From Deltaproteobacteria bacterium (lineage in GTDB: Bacteria > Desulfobacterota > Desulfobulbia > Desulfobulbales > VMSU01), in the NCBI GenBank assembly GCA_013151175.1, contig JAADIV010000022.1, positions 1 through 35,575 of the forward strand: a DNA stretch of 35,575 nt. The letters are read 5' to 3'. Shown here piece by piece: positions 1 through 8,164 of the stretch (its first letter is position 1; the number at the start of each line of letters is the position of its first letter). The notes beneath the pieces are model-generated. The model ran no database searches, was not told the DNA's origin, and saw only the letters and a program-made list of their open reading frames with translations. The position numbers were made by a program, and so were the translations under genes.

Positions 1-60
1 TATGCTTCGAAGTCTTAGGTAAGCTAAGACTCCGATAGGCATCACGCTGAATAGTTACGA
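1..60. repeat. Dispersed palindromic repeat B, partial copy at window edge
   Basis: The first 14 bases (TATGCTTCGAAGTC) recur exactly at 28581-28594. The segment at 39-58 (gcatcacgctgaatagttac) matches 28659-28678 at 19 of 20 positions. The last 20 bases (41-60) match 8141-8160 at 18 of 20. The stretch between core and end differs from the 28.5-kb copy and contains a small hairpin (cttaggtaagctaag, 13-27). This looks like the right half of an element whose left half lies outside the window. No coding potential is evident. A mobile or REP-like nature is inference. Confidence 0.6.
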
Positions 61-178
61 AATGGGAAAAACAAAGTGAATGTGGCGCTTTTATGATAAG
101 CAATTTAATTCTTTTTGTAGATGATGAATAAATTATGACAAAAATTGGCGAGAAAATTCTTGAGAAACAGGGCCATAA

Positions 179-209
179 AGGCACCGTATTTACCAATGTT
201 GTGGTGCCT
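179..209. other. Stem-loop in the leader of the first chemoreceptor gene
   Basis: AGGCACC (179-185) and GGTGCCT (203-209) form a perfect 7-bp stem around a 17-base loop, about 48 bases before the ATG at 257. No T-run follows, so it is not an evident terminator. A protein-binding site or mRNA structure is possible. I recognise no promoter with confidence in 61-256 and see no other gene there. Confidence 0.3.
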
Positions 210-256
210 AAGGCAATAATTAGGTAATTTGAAAACCTTAACGAGAGGGATTGACA

Positions 257-1789
257 ATGAACGGAATTAAGCTGAGAACCAAAATAATTATTTTATCTTC
301 ATCTCTTATTTTCTTGATGATTGTTGCTGCGATATTTGGAGTTAGTAAGATGAAAAGTTTGGGGGTAGAATTATCCGCTATTGCAAAAAATAATATTCCA
401 GTGACCAATGCAATTGCCGATATAACGCAGTATCAACTTGGACAGGATATTTGGTTGGAAAGGGCATTAAGATACGGTAATATCCCCGTTGGTAAAGAGA
501 AGGAACGAATTGGCCTTAAAAAAGCAGAAAAAGAATTTGGCAAATTAAGCAAATCTGTTGATAACACCTTGCAAAAAGCAAATACTATTTTTCAAAAAGG
601 AGAAAATAAAAAGAGATTTGTGAAAATTGAGAAGAAACTAAATGTAGTTGACCATTTGTATAACAAGTATAAAAAACGTGCAAAAATGGTATTTTCACTC
701 ATTAACAATGGCAATATTGCTCGGGCAGAGCAGATGTCAGAAAAAGCGGAACAGGAAGGTGTAAAGTTGGGTAATTCGCTTGAAGATACCTTCAGGATGA
801 CAGACAAATTCACAGAAAATTCGTCTATCAAAGCAGAAGACGATGAACAACTGGGTATAAAAGGCTTGGCCTATATTTCCGTTTTTAGTTTAATTTTCGG
901 CATTATTATTAGTTTTTTTATAACTCGTTCTATTGTTCGTCCCATTGGTAATGCGGTTGAAAATCTTAACGAAGGAGCTACTCAAGTTGCAGCGGCATCT
1001 AACCAGGCTGCTTCCTCAAGTCAACAACTTGCCGATGGTGCTAGCAATCATGCTTCTGCCCTGGAGGAAACATCGGCATCAATAGAAGAGTTAACTGCCA
1101 TGACAAAACAAAATTCAGAGAGTTCTCAACAAGCCAATATGGAGATAAAGGAAACCAACCAAATTGTGAGCAGTGCCAAGCAATCTATGCAACAATTAAC
1201 CTCAGCCATGCAAGAGGTAGCTCGTGCCAGTGAAGATACTGCCCAAATCATAAAAACAATAGATGAAATCGCCTTTCAAACCAATCTTCTTGCGTTAAAT
1301 GCCGCTGTTGAAGCAGCTCGTGCAGGAGAAGCGGGTGCGGGCTTTGCTGTAGTGGCAGATGAGGTCAGAAACCTTGCGATGAGGGCAGCTGATGCGGCAA
1401 AAAAGACATCTGGGCTATTGGAAGATACCAAAACAAAAGTAGTGAGCAGCAATAAACTTTTAACTATAACCAACCAAGACTTTGCTCTAATTGTCGAAAA
1501 AACAGAAAAAATAAGTACGTTAGTCAATGAAGTGTCCGTTGCTTCTAATGAGCAGACAACGGGTATAGCACAAATAAATATTGCAGTATCTGAAATGGAC
1601 AAAATCGTACAGGCCAATGCCGCCAACGCCGAAGAAACCGCGGGTGTATCTGAAGAATTGAACGCTCAGGCAAAATCAATAAAAGACGAATTAAGTCAGC
1701 TTGTTTTACTCATAAAAGGTAAATCGTTTGTAAAAAAAAATGAGCCTGTAAAAGATTTTGTGTCAATGGCCATACCAATAACCCATTGA
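257..1789 (+). CDS. Methyl-accepting chemotaxis protein
   Basis: Transmembrane chemoreceptor of 510 residues, signalling to CheA/CheW at the inner membrane. TM1 covers about residues 9-29, followed by a helical periplasmic sensor region (about 30-200) like the four-helix-bundle type, and TM2 at about 203-223. A HAMP-like segment begins at RSIVRPI and is short. The cytoplasmic coiled coil follows, with the highly conserved hairpin tip [20 protein letters not shown] and the segment after it (about 346-385). There is no C-terminal CheR-docking pentapeptide; the protein ends SMAIPITH. The ATG at 257 is preferred over TTG at 251 because AGGGA (246-250) is well spaced from it. The gene is visibly more AT-rich than its neighbours and follows a repeat element, so later acquisition is possible. 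The ligand cannot be told from sequence. Confidence 0.95.
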   Translation: MNGIKLRTKIIILSSSLIFLMIVAAIFGVSKMKSLGVELSAIAKNNIPVTNAIADITQYQLGQDIWLERALRYGNIPVGKEKERIGLKKAEKEFGKLSKSVDNTLQKANTIFQKGENKKRFVKIEKKLNVVDHLYNKYKKRAKMVFSLINNGNIARAEQMSEKAEQEGVKLGNSLEDTFRMTDKFTENSSIKAEDDEQLGIKGLAYISVFSLIFGIIISFFITRSIVRPIGNAVENLNEGATQVAAASNQAASSSQQLADGASNHASALEETSASIEELTAMTKQNSESSQQANMEIKETNQIVSSAKQSMQQLTSAMQEVARASEDTAQIIKTIDEIAFQTNLLALNAAVEAARAGEAGAGFAVVADEVRNLAMRAADAAKKTSGLLEDTKTKVVSSNKLLTITNQDFALIVEKTEKISTLVNEVSVASNEQTTGIAQINIAVSEMDKIVQANAANAEETAGVSEELNAQAKSIKDELSQLVLLIKGKSFVKKNEPVKDFVSMAIPITH

Positions 1790-1970
1790 TCATCCTTGGG
1801 AATCCGGGGGCAGGTCTTAATTATTGACACATATGTTTCATGTGGCTAAACGGCAAAAGGATTAAAGACCTTCTTTTATCTTTTGTTGTTTAAAAAAAGT
1901 CTCATTTACTATACAGTCTTGAACAGATACTTGCGACTCTTTCAGAAAAGAATCCCCGGAGAATAGATTA

Positions 1971-3173
1971 TTGCCTTTATCCATCGAAGAATCCATTAAA
2001 AAATTAAAGGCTGAGATAATCGCCCAGGACTGGCGGCTCAGCCCAAAGCGGGCCGCTGGTCTTGAAGAGGCATTTCAATGCCTGCGGCAGCGGTTTAAAA
2101 ATCGCCGGGCCACCAATGCCATGCTGATTATGGCCGGCAGTGTCCTCGATTATATAAAAAAAAGAGGCGGCAACCCACCAGAGACTATTGAACTGCTCAA
2201 GGAATCCATGGCTCATGTGGTTAATTTGTATGAAGACTTAACCTTTGATCCGGAAAAGGAGAAACTGCTCTTTGCCGGGTTGTTCAAGCGCTTCCAGAGA
2301 TTAAAGACGAAAGTCCGGGGCAATGGAAGTTTCAAACCTCAACCGGGGCGATCCGTTGGCCTGCCGGGTAAAGGGCAAGCGGTTGCGAGCGGCCAAGATG
2401 TAAAAGTGCAGAACGTCGGGGGATTAATCGATCCAACCAAAGTTGAGAGATTAATAGAAGATTTAAAAAATTCCCTGGATCGGGCCGGTGAGGCTAGCAT
2501 CGCTATCAGCAAAATTCTGGCCGATACATTAGGGCCGCGCGGCTTAAAATTGGCAGAGGGCGAAGATGCTGAGACCGTTCCTGCAATAGCTCCGGTAGAT
2601 TTTACCGGGCAAAAAGCCCCGCAAAAGGTTGCCGGGCAAACTGACATTAAGGCGGGGAAGCGGCAGCCCCTCAATATACAGGTCTGCTACCCTGACGAAT
2701 TACGGCAGCTCACCATAAATGGGGTTCATGTTGCCATTCCGGCCGAAATCGTTGCTTTAGTGCGGCCGTTAAAAAATAGTAAATTACAGAAGTGCCTGCA
2801 AGATGCCCAAGTGCCGCTTAAATATTTTTCCGGTTTTATGCGAAGATTGTCTCATCAGTTCAATGGTATTTTAGCGACCATAAAAGATAAAAAATTGAAG
2901 CGGATAATCCTGCCTATAATGATTCCGCAGGGTTTTTATTTCGTGGAGGTACCTGATCTGCAGGCCACGACCATGGTGGTTATTTCGGCAGGCAACTGGC
3001 ACGGGGTTCTGGCCTGTACGGAGGTGCATGATGAAACCTGCATGATGCAAAAATTTGAAAACCAAAAAAATGGCGATATTGCCGGACTTGCCCATCTTGA
3101 AGACGATCAGCAGGTTATGTTGCTTGACTCGCAAGGCATTTTGGCCAGGGAAGGTTTTTTACTGATGACGTAG
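1971..3173 (+). CDS. Uncharacterised protein with possible CheW-like C-terminal domain
   Basis: Protein of 400 residues whose family I cannot name. Residues 1-112 are predicted helical and charged. A Gly/Pro/Gln-rich linker follows, then an amphipathic helix (about 150-190) and a second linker. Residues about 235-395 resemble a CheW fold in pattern: a strand with GVHVAIPAEIVALVRPL near the start, a central strand TMVVISAGNWHGVLACTEV, and a final DIAGLAHLEDDQQVMLLD before the last helix. That reading rests on pattern, not on an alignment. The start is TTG at 1971, supported by GGAG at 1958-1961 nine bases upstream. It lies between a chemoreceptor and a PilZ gene, which fits a role in chemosensory or surface-motility signalling. 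It could instead be an unrelated deltaproteobacterial domain. Confidence 0.75.
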   Translation: MPLSIEESIKKLKAEIIAQDWRLSPKRAAGLEEAFQCLRQRFKNRRATNAMLIMAGSVLDYIKKRGGNPPETIELLKESMAHVVNLYEDLTFDPEKEKLLFAGLFKRFQRLKTKVRGNGSFKPQPGRSVGLPGKGQAVASGQDVKVQNVGGLIDPTKVERLIEDLKNSLDRAGEASIAISKILADTLGPRGLKLAEGEDAETVPAIAPVDFTGQKAPQKVAGQTDIKAGKRQPLNIQVCYPDELRQLTINGVHVAIPAEIVALVRPLKNSKLQKCLQDAQVPLKYFSGFMRRLSHQFNGILATIKDKKLKRIILPIMIPQGFYFVEVPDLQATTMVVISAGNWHGVLACTEVHDETCMMQKFENQKNGDIAGLAHLEDDQQVMLLDSQGILAREGFLLMT

Positions 3174-3249
3174 TGTTTGTCGATAGATTTGGGTATGTTC
3201 TTTAGCGCCTTATGAATTGTTTGCGTATCAAAATTAGCGGAGGATTATC

Positions 3250-3594
3250 ATGGAGCGGCGGAAAAACACCAGGGTAACATTTCAGACGACTGCTGACCTT
3301 AGCTTCAACCATAGAAATTATCGGCAATGCGAAACGCAGAACCTCAGCTTGAAGGGAATGTCCGTCAGGGGGATAACCGGTCATACCTGCGGTGAGATAT
3401 GTGATATTTCCCTGGCATTGAGCGGTAGCAGCAGCAGGCTTGTTCTCAATATGAGGGGCGAAATTGTCCGGGTGGACGAAGATGGCATCGGTCTCCATTT
3501 TATCGATATTGATCTGGACAGTTTCTATCATCTGAAAAATATTCTCTATTATAATGCCGATGATCCCGATAAGGTTGCCGGTGAAGTGGCCTGA
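3250..3594 (+). CDS. PilZ domain protein, probable c-di-GMP receptor
   Basis: Single-domain PilZ protein of 114 residues, expected to bind cyclic di-GMP in the cytoplasm and pass the signal to a partner. Both binding motifs are visible: an N-terminal arginine cluster (ERRKNTR, residues 2-8) and a (D/N)xSxxG motif as NLSLKG (about 31-36). The rest follows the PilZ beta-barrel pattern, including GIGLHFIDI near residue 80. Start ATG at 3250 has AGCGGAGGA just upstream (3237-3245). It follows the possible CheW-like gene by 76 bases on the same strand and may be cotranscribed. Output target unknown. Confidence 0.88.
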   Translation: MERRKNTRVTFQTTADLSFNHRNYRQCETQNLSLKGMSVRGITGHTCGEICDISLALSGSSSRLVLNMRGEIVRVDEDGIGLHFIDIDLDSFYHLKNILYYNADDPDKVAGEVA

Positions 3595-3688
3595 GGGGGG
3601 GCGAGAAATTAAAAAGCACGGCATATACGGGTGAAAAGGTAATTTTTGCGACCCCTGAGTATGAGCTAAAAAAATGCAGGAGAAGAAA

Positions 3689-3841
3689 ATGACTGTTAAA
3701 AAGGATACAATTCGGCATACCCCTTTTATCCTGGCGCTGTTTTTTTTGATAATGGTCGGGGTAGGAATATATTTCAAGGAACCAAGCAGGGTAATGCACC
3801 AGGCCTGGCAGATATGTTTAAGCTGCATAGGGATAGGTTAA
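3689..3841 (+). CDS. Small CXXC-motif membrane protein, CD1871A-like
   Basis: ORF of 50 residues with a strong Shine-Dalgarno (AGGAG, 3679-3683) ahead of ATG 3689. It has one hydrophobic helix (about residues 12-28, FILALFFLIMVGVGIYF) and ends ICLSCIGIG, giving a CXXC pair near the C-terminus. This layout (short N-terminus, one TM, amphipathic stretch, C-terminal CLxCIGIG) is what I know as the CD1871A family of CXXC proteins of anaerobes, commonly encoded beside a NapH-like 4Fe-4S protein. That is the arrangement here: the next gene starts 3 bases after its stop. A role in electron or thiol transfer with the polyferredoxin is inferred. The family assignment is from memory. Confidence 0.72.
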   Translation: MTVKKDTIRHTPFILALFFLIMVGVGIYFKEPSRVMHQAWQICLSCIGIG

Positions 3842-3844
3842 GCC

Positions 3845-4774
3845 ATGGGAGCAATGTCAGCAGTACGTAAATGGGTACAGACCATCCTCGCCCTGGCCGC
3901 AAACGGCAGTTGGACTTTCCCCTGGACCAAGATGATTTACCAGGGGCCTTTGAAGGTTATCTGTTCGCCGGGACTTAATTGTTACTCCTGCCCCGCCTCC
4001 ACCACCTATTGCCCAATAGGTGCTCTCCAACAATTGTTGGGAGGTATCAGGATGGCCCTGTTTAACGGTCAATACTTCTTTGGCCTGTACATAGTCGGCA
4101 CCCTTGGGGTTATAGGCGCCTTTGTTGGCCGTATGGTTTGTGGTTGGGCTTGCCCCTTTGGTCTGATTCAGGAGTTGCTGCATAAGATCCCTTCCGCCAA
4201 ATTTGGGATACCACGGTGGATGCGCTATATAAAATTTGCCGTGCTCCTCATTATGGTGATTATCCTGCCCCTCTTTGCGGTCGATAAAATGGGCATCGGC
4301 AGCCCCTGGTTCTGCAAACACCTCTGCCCGGCGGGAACCCTGGAGGCCGGTATCCCTCTCCTGTTGATGCATCCCAATCTGCGGGCAACCGCCGGCTGGC
4401 TGTTTCTAAATAAGCTGATGTTTCTGGTTATCTTCCTCGTCTGGAGTATTCTGGCTAGCCGGCCTTTCTGCCGCACTACCTGCCCGTTGGGTGCCTTTTA
4501 TGCCATGTTCAGCAAGGTAAAGATGATTAAATTGCGGCTTGATCCGGAGCTTTGCACCAATTGTCGCGCCTGTCATAAGGTTTGCCCCATGGGTGTGCAT
4601 TTTAATGAATCACCCGAGGATACAGAATGCATCTCCTGTATGGCCTGCAGCCGGGCCTGCAATTTTGGGGCGATTCATCTGGAGTTTGGCGGTTTGAGAC
4701 TGGGTGAATCCACGATCAAACAGCCCGTGGTTAACAATAAAAATATACTTAACTCTTCCCGTGGAATCTCTTAA
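3845..4774 (+). CDS. NapH/CcoG-like membrane 4Fe-4S polyferredoxin
   Basis: Integral membrane iron-sulfur protein of 309 residues. Cysteine groups in order: C40/C46/C49/C56, C99-C103 with CGWACPFGLIQE, C157-C161 (CKHLCPAG), C209-C213 (CRTTCPLG). Two ferredoxin-type clusters follow: C237/C240/C243/C247 (CTNCRACHKVCP) and C262/C265/C268/C272 (CISCMACSRAC). Hydrophobic helices lie at about 75-95, 130-147 and 187-205. The CGWxCPFG signature is typical of NapH/RdxA-type proteins that move electrons through the membrane. No nap catalytic genes are present, so a nitrate role is not supported. It is tightly coupled to the upstream CXXC gene. ATG at 3854 is an alternative start. The partner and electron donor are unknown. 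Confidence 0.88.
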   Translation: MGAMSAVRKWVQTILALAANGSWTFPWTKMIYQGPLKVICSPGLNCYSCPASTTYCPIGALQQLLGGIRMALFNGQYFFGLYIVGTLGVIGAFVGRMVCGWACPFGLIQELLHKIPSAKFGIPRWMRYIKFAVLLIMVIILPLFAVDKMGIGSPWFCKHLCPAGTLEAGIPLLLMHPNLRATAGWLFLNKLMFLVIFLVWSILASRPFCRTTCPLGAFYAMFSKVKMIKLRLDPELCTNCRACHKVCPMGVHFNESPEDTECISCMACSRACNFGAIHLEFGGLRLGESTIKQPVVNNKNILNSSRGIS

Positions 4775-5273
4775 AATTTCTACCGTAAAAAACAGGCCAT
4801 GCCTGAGGTCTTTTAAGACCAGGACATTAAAAACTGCTGTTAAAGCGTGTCTCCTGGCGTGGGGATTAATATTTATCTGCGTGGCTGGCGGCCAGGCCAG
4901 GATGCTCAGTGTGGCCGGTTCAAAAGCCAACCTGCGCTCCGGCCCCGGAGTTCATTATGCCGTGCGTTGGGTGTATGGCAAAGGCTTTCCGCTGCGCTTA
5001 TTGGCCCGCCGGGGTAACTGGTATAAGGTAATTGATTTTGAACGTGATAAGGGTTGGATTTACAAGAAACTTCTGTCCCGTAGGCCCCATGTAATAGTCA
5101 AAAAAAAATATGCCAATATCCGCAGCGGCCCTGGGATGAAATATAGATTGCTAGGTAAAGCCAAATACGGAGTGGTATTTAAAACCCTGCTCAGCAAGAA
5201 AGGTTGGGTCAAAGTTAGGCACGCCAAGGGTATGGTGGGCTGGATAAGTCGTGATTTGCTCTGGGGCTTCTAA
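4761..5273 (+). CDS. Exported protein with two bacterial SH3 domains
   Basis: Protein of about 170 residues with a hydrophobic signal segment (ACLLAWGLIFICVAGG) after a long basic N-terminus and likely cleavage near GQA. Two SH3b repeats follow, each with the diagnostic NLRSGPG or NIRSGPG motif and a Trp-containing GWI strand (GWIYKKLL, GWISRDLL). Such domains usually bind peptidoglycan or mediate contacts in the periplasm. The start is uncertain: GTG 4761 overlaps the preceding gene by 14 bases, GTG 4704 is also in frame, and neither has a clear ribosome site. Its stop shares CTAA (5270-5273) with xerD on the other strand. Confidence 0.8.
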   Translation: MESLKISTVKNRPCLRSFKTRTLKTAVKACLLAWGLIFICVAGGQARMLSVAGSKANLRSGPGVHYAVRWVYGKGFPLRLLARRGNWYKVIDFERDKGWIYKKLLSRRPHVIVKKKYANIRSGPGMKYRLLGKAKYGVVFKTLLSKKGWVKVRHAKGMVGWISRDLLWGF

Positions 5274-6175
5274 CCTCTTGGATGAAATCTTTTATGGCAG
5301 CTTTTTAAGCGATTATTGTCCACATGAGTGTAAATCTGAGTGGTAGCGATGTCTGAATGTCCCAACATCATCTGTACCGAGCGCAGGTCAGCGCCATTTT
5401 CCACCAAATGGGTGGCAAACGCGTGCCGAAGCATATGGGGGCTGATCTTCTTGTTGATCCCCTTGGCCAGGCATATTTCCCTGATAATTTGCCAGAATCG
5501 CAGCCGGGTCATACTGGTGCCGCGATTCGTCACAAATAGATAATCACTTATCCGGCCCTTTAAAAGCTGGGGACGGCTGCTTTGCAGATAGCTGACAATT
5601 CTTTTCCCGGCTCCAACGCCGAAAGGAATCAACCGCTCCTTACTCCCCTTACCCAATACCCTTAGATATCCAGACGACAGGTTGACGCCGGCGGTGGAAA
5701 TTTCCACCAACTCCGATACCCGGAGACCAGTGGCGTAAAGCAGGTGCAGCATGGCGTTGTTTCTTAATTGCAGCGGAGCCTGATCGGCAGAGACTGCCAA
5801 AAGTCTGCTGACTTCCGGGACAGAAAGGGTATGCGGCAGGGTTTTTTTTATCTTTGGCAGACTAATGCCCTGAGACGGGTCAACAGCCAAAAGATTTTCA
5901 GCAGCTAAGAATCTGAAAAAGAGGCGAAAAGCGGAGAGACGGCGGGAGTTACTACGGCTCGACTGCCCCTTGTCATACCCTTGCTGAAGGTAGGCGCGAA
6001 TGTGGGATTGCCTGATTTTTGCGGGATATTTTACGGATTTAGGCAGACCGCTGAAGAGAAACTGTAAGTCCGCGCTATAAGCGCTGACGGTGTTTGCGGC
6101 CAAACACCGTTGGGCCGTCAAATAACGAATAAATAGATCCAGGCTGTCAGTAAAAGAGATCACGGCGAATGGCAA
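5270..6175 (-). CDS. xerD: Site-specific tyrosine recombinase XerD
   Basis: Tyrosine recombinase of 301 residues that, with XerC, resolves chromosome dimers at dif. The N-terminal SAM-like core-binding domain covers about 1-100. The catalytic domain shows R152 (ATGLRVSEL), a lysine in GKGSKERLIP, H247xxR250 (HMLRHAFATHL), H273 (LGHSDIATTQ) and nucleophile Y282 (IYTHV). Length and an uninterrupted XerD-like pattern favour the housekeeping enzyme over a phage integrase, and no attachment site or phage gene is nearby. The start is unsure: TTG 6175 and GTG 6163 are both in frame and neither has a good ribosome site. It lies downstream of rpsU, separated by a terminator-like hairpin. Confidence 0.9.
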   Translation of the reverse strand: MPFAVISFTDSLDLFIRYLTAQRCLAANTVSAYSADLQFLFSGLPKSVKYPAKIRQSHIRAYLQQGYDKGQSSRSNSRRLSAFRLFFRFLAAENLLAVDPSQGISLPKIKKTLPHTLSVPEVSRLLAVSADQAPLQLRNNAMLHLLYATGLRVSELVEISTAGVNLSSGYLRVLGKGSKERLIPFGVGAGKRIVSYLQSSRPQLLKGRISDYLFVTNRGTSMTRLRFWQIIREICLAKGINKKISPHMLRHAFATHLVENGADLRSVQMMLGHSDIATTQIYTHVDNNRLKSCHKRFHPRG

Positions 6176-6202
6176 AAAGCACAGTTTTTATTGCCGAGAG
6201 AG

Positions 6203-6238
6203 CCAAAACAGAACAGGCCTGAATTAAATTCAGGCCTG
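6203..6238 (-). terminator. Intrinsic terminator after rpsU
   Basis: CAGGCCTGAAT (6214-6224) and ATTCAGGCCTG (6228-6238) form an 11-bp perfect stem with a 3-base loop. Read on the minus strand it is followed by TTCTGTTTT, as expected for termination after the rpsU stop at 6292. It would partly insulate xerD from rpsU transcription. Confidence 0.7.
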
Positions 6239-6291
6239 CCGGGCAAATCTATATGAAAATCAGGGCCAGAGATAAACAGACCAACTACTTA

Positions 6292-6486
6292 TCAATCGCG
6301 TGACATACGATACCGGAGTTTACGCACTTTACGGCGGGCCTCCGCTTGCTTGCGACGACGCTTGGCACTCGGCTTTTCATAAAATTCACGTCGTTTCAGC
6401 TCCCTCTTTATACCGTCAAGCTGAATTTTCTTTTTGAGCTGACGAATGGCAATTTCGATATCGCCCCTTACATCTACTTGAATCAT
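6292..6486 (-). CDS. rpsU: 30S ribosomal protein S21
   Basis: Small basic protein of 64 residues of the 30S subunit. It begins MIQVDVRGDIEIAIRQLKKK, followed by the arginine- and lysine-rich FYEKPSAKRRRKQAEARRK segment that marks bS21. The length is normal. The minus-strand leader has CAGGGAAC before the ATG, a good ribosome site. S21 occurs in one or more copies in deltaproteobacteria. Expected to be highly expressed; the hairpin at 6214-6238 ends its transcript. Confidence 0.95.
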   Translation of the reverse strand: MIQVDVRGDIEIAIRQLKKKIQLDGIKRELKRREFYEKPSAKRRRKQAEARRKVRKLRYRMSRD

Positions 6487-6586
6487 GTTTAGTTCCCTGA
6501 AAATTTAAATTTATGGCCTCTCTTCCAACTTCCAACAGAGCAGAAAAGGGATTTATAGCTGATTTTATGGGACTCTGTCAACCATT

Positions 6587-7960
6587 TTATGGAAAAATCT
6601 TGTCGGGATTTAAAATATTTTGCGGGTCAAAGGCCGCTTTCAGCATACGCATAACCGCCATGGTGTTGGCGTCAATCTCCAGGCCAAGGTATGCGCGTTT
6701 TGTGCAGCCGATGCCATGTTCGCCGGATAATGTGCCGCCCAGGGCAATTACTTTTTCGAATAACCGTTCTTTGGCGATAGTGCCATTAGCCAACTCCTGC
6801 GCCTCATTTTTGTCCAGCATAATATTGACATGAATATTACCGTCACCAGCGTGGCCAAAGGTAAAAATCAACAGATCAAGTTCTGCGGCCATTGTCTCGG
6901 CAAAGGCCACTATTACCGGAATTTTGGTGCGGGGCACGACAATATCCTCACTTAATTTATGGGGTTTAAGCTTAAAGGCCGCCGGTGATATTTGTTTCCT
7001 GGCAATCCACAGGGCATCTACTTCTGCCGCATTTTGCCCCTGGCGCACCGCCATAACGCCGGGTTTGGCAGCTAAAAATTTTACCAGATTGTCCCCCTCC
7101 GCAGCTACAGCCTCTTTGGTCCCGTCCAGTTCTATCAAAAGTAAAGCCCTGGTATTCGGCTTGAGAGAAAATGGGATTTTATCCGCCACAATGGTGATGG
7201 CGGTATGATCCATAAATTCCAGAGTGCAGGGGCTAAAGACGGCCAGAATTTTTGCCACCAAAGCCGCCGCCTGGGTGATACTGCCCAATTGCACCAGAAA
7301 TGTCTTTTTGGCCTCAGGCAGGGGACGGAGGCTGATAATGATTTTACTGATAACCCCAAGTGTCCCCTCCGAACCGACAAATAAGCGGGTTAAATCGTAG
7401 CCCACCACTCCCTTATCCGTTCTGACGCCGGTGTGAATAACGCGGCCATCCGCCAATACCACTTCCAAACCCTTGACATAATCTCTGGTAACCCCATATT
7501 TTACCGCGCTTGGGCCGCCAGAGCACTCAGCAATATTGCCGCCCATGGTGCAAAAATTGGCGCTGGCCGGATCAGGCGGGTAAAACAGGCCATAGCGCCT
7601 AACCTCGCGCTGTAAATCTCCTGTAATTACACCGGGTTCAACAATAGCGACCTGGTTTTCCTGATCAATCTCCAGAATATGATTCAGGCGGCCAAGGGCC
7701 ATTACCAGACCGCCTTTAAGGGGCAGAGAGCCGCCGGTCATGCCGGAACCTGCTCCTCTGGGGACGACGGTAAAGGGTACTTCTGCCGCCAGACACATGA
7801 TTTGACTAATTTCCGCACTGGAGCCGGGCAGGACAATGGCCTCCGGCATATACTCTAAAGTGGTACCATCGTAGGAGTAACACCGCCTGTCCTCATCGGT
7901 GGTTAAGACATTGACCGGCCCCACGATTTTCCTTAGTTGGGCAATTATTTTTCTGTCCAT
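6587..7960 (-). CDS. FAD-linked oxidase, glycolate/D-lactate dehydrogenase (GlcD) family
   Basis: FAD-dependent 2-hydroxyacid dehydrogenase of about 457 residues. The PCMH-type FAD-binding domain is N-terminal, with VPRGAGSGMTGG as the FAD pyrophosphate loop and CTMGGNIAECSGGPSAVKYG further on. The C-terminal substrate domain has the conserved HAGDGNIHVN and GTLSGEHGIG motifs and ends NPDKIFP. The family oxidises D-lactate or glycolate, passing electrons to an FeS partner or quinone. No glcE/glcF-like partner is in the window, so the substrate is unresolved. ATG 7960 starts at the usual MDRKIIAQL position. GTG 8017 would add 19 residues and has no stronger ribosome site. Confidence 0.9.
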   Translation of the reverse strand: MDRKIIAQLRKIVGPVNVLTTDEDRRCYSYDGTTLEYMPEAIVLPGSSAEISQIMCLAAEVPFTVVPRGAGSGMTGGSLPLKGGLVMALGRLNHILEIDQENQVAIVEPGVITGDLQREVRRYGLFYPPDPASANFCTMGGNIAECSGGPSAVKYGVTRDYVKGLEVVLADGRVIHTGVRTDKGVVGYDLTRLFVGSEGTLGVISKIIISLRPLPEAKKTFLVQLGSITQAAALVAKILAVFSPCTLEFMDHTAITIVADKIPFSLKPNTRALLLIELDGTKEAVAAEGDNLVKFLAAKPGVMAVRQGQNAAEVDALWIARKQISPAAFKLKPHKLSEDIVVPRTKIPVIVAFAETMAAELDLLIFTFGHAGDGNIHVNIMLDKNEAQELANGTIAKERLFEKVIALGGTLSGEHGIGCTKRAYLGLEIDANTMAVMRMLKAAFDPQNILNPDKIFP

Positions 7961-8140
7961 ATTTTTTTTGTGTTTTTTGGCCAAAATTTGATTATAAAAG
8001 CCATCTGAATGATGCACGCTTGCCTATTTTTATCCTGTCGCAGCATACGGGTAAGTATAGCAGTATCCAAGGAAATATCCAGTTTATCCTGGCCGGCTGT
8101 TGCAGTATAGTCCACTGTGGTTATATCTAGTTTACCAGGA

Positions 8141-8160
8141 ATTACGCTGAATGGTTACGA
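8141..8160 (+). repeat. Dispersed repeat B end-sequence before ddl
   Basis: The 20 bases attacgctgaatggttacga differ at two positions from 41-60. They lie immediately upstream of the ddl ATG at 8165, where a ribosome site would be expected. The core TATGCTTCGAAGTC is not seen nearby, so this is a solo end or a degenerate copy. Confidence 0.5.
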
Positions 8161-8164
8161 TCTC

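Noticed and set aside
5270-6175. XerD-like gene as a phage or integron integrase
   Set aside because: Length and motifs fit housekeeping XerD, and there is no att site, excisionase or cargo beside it.
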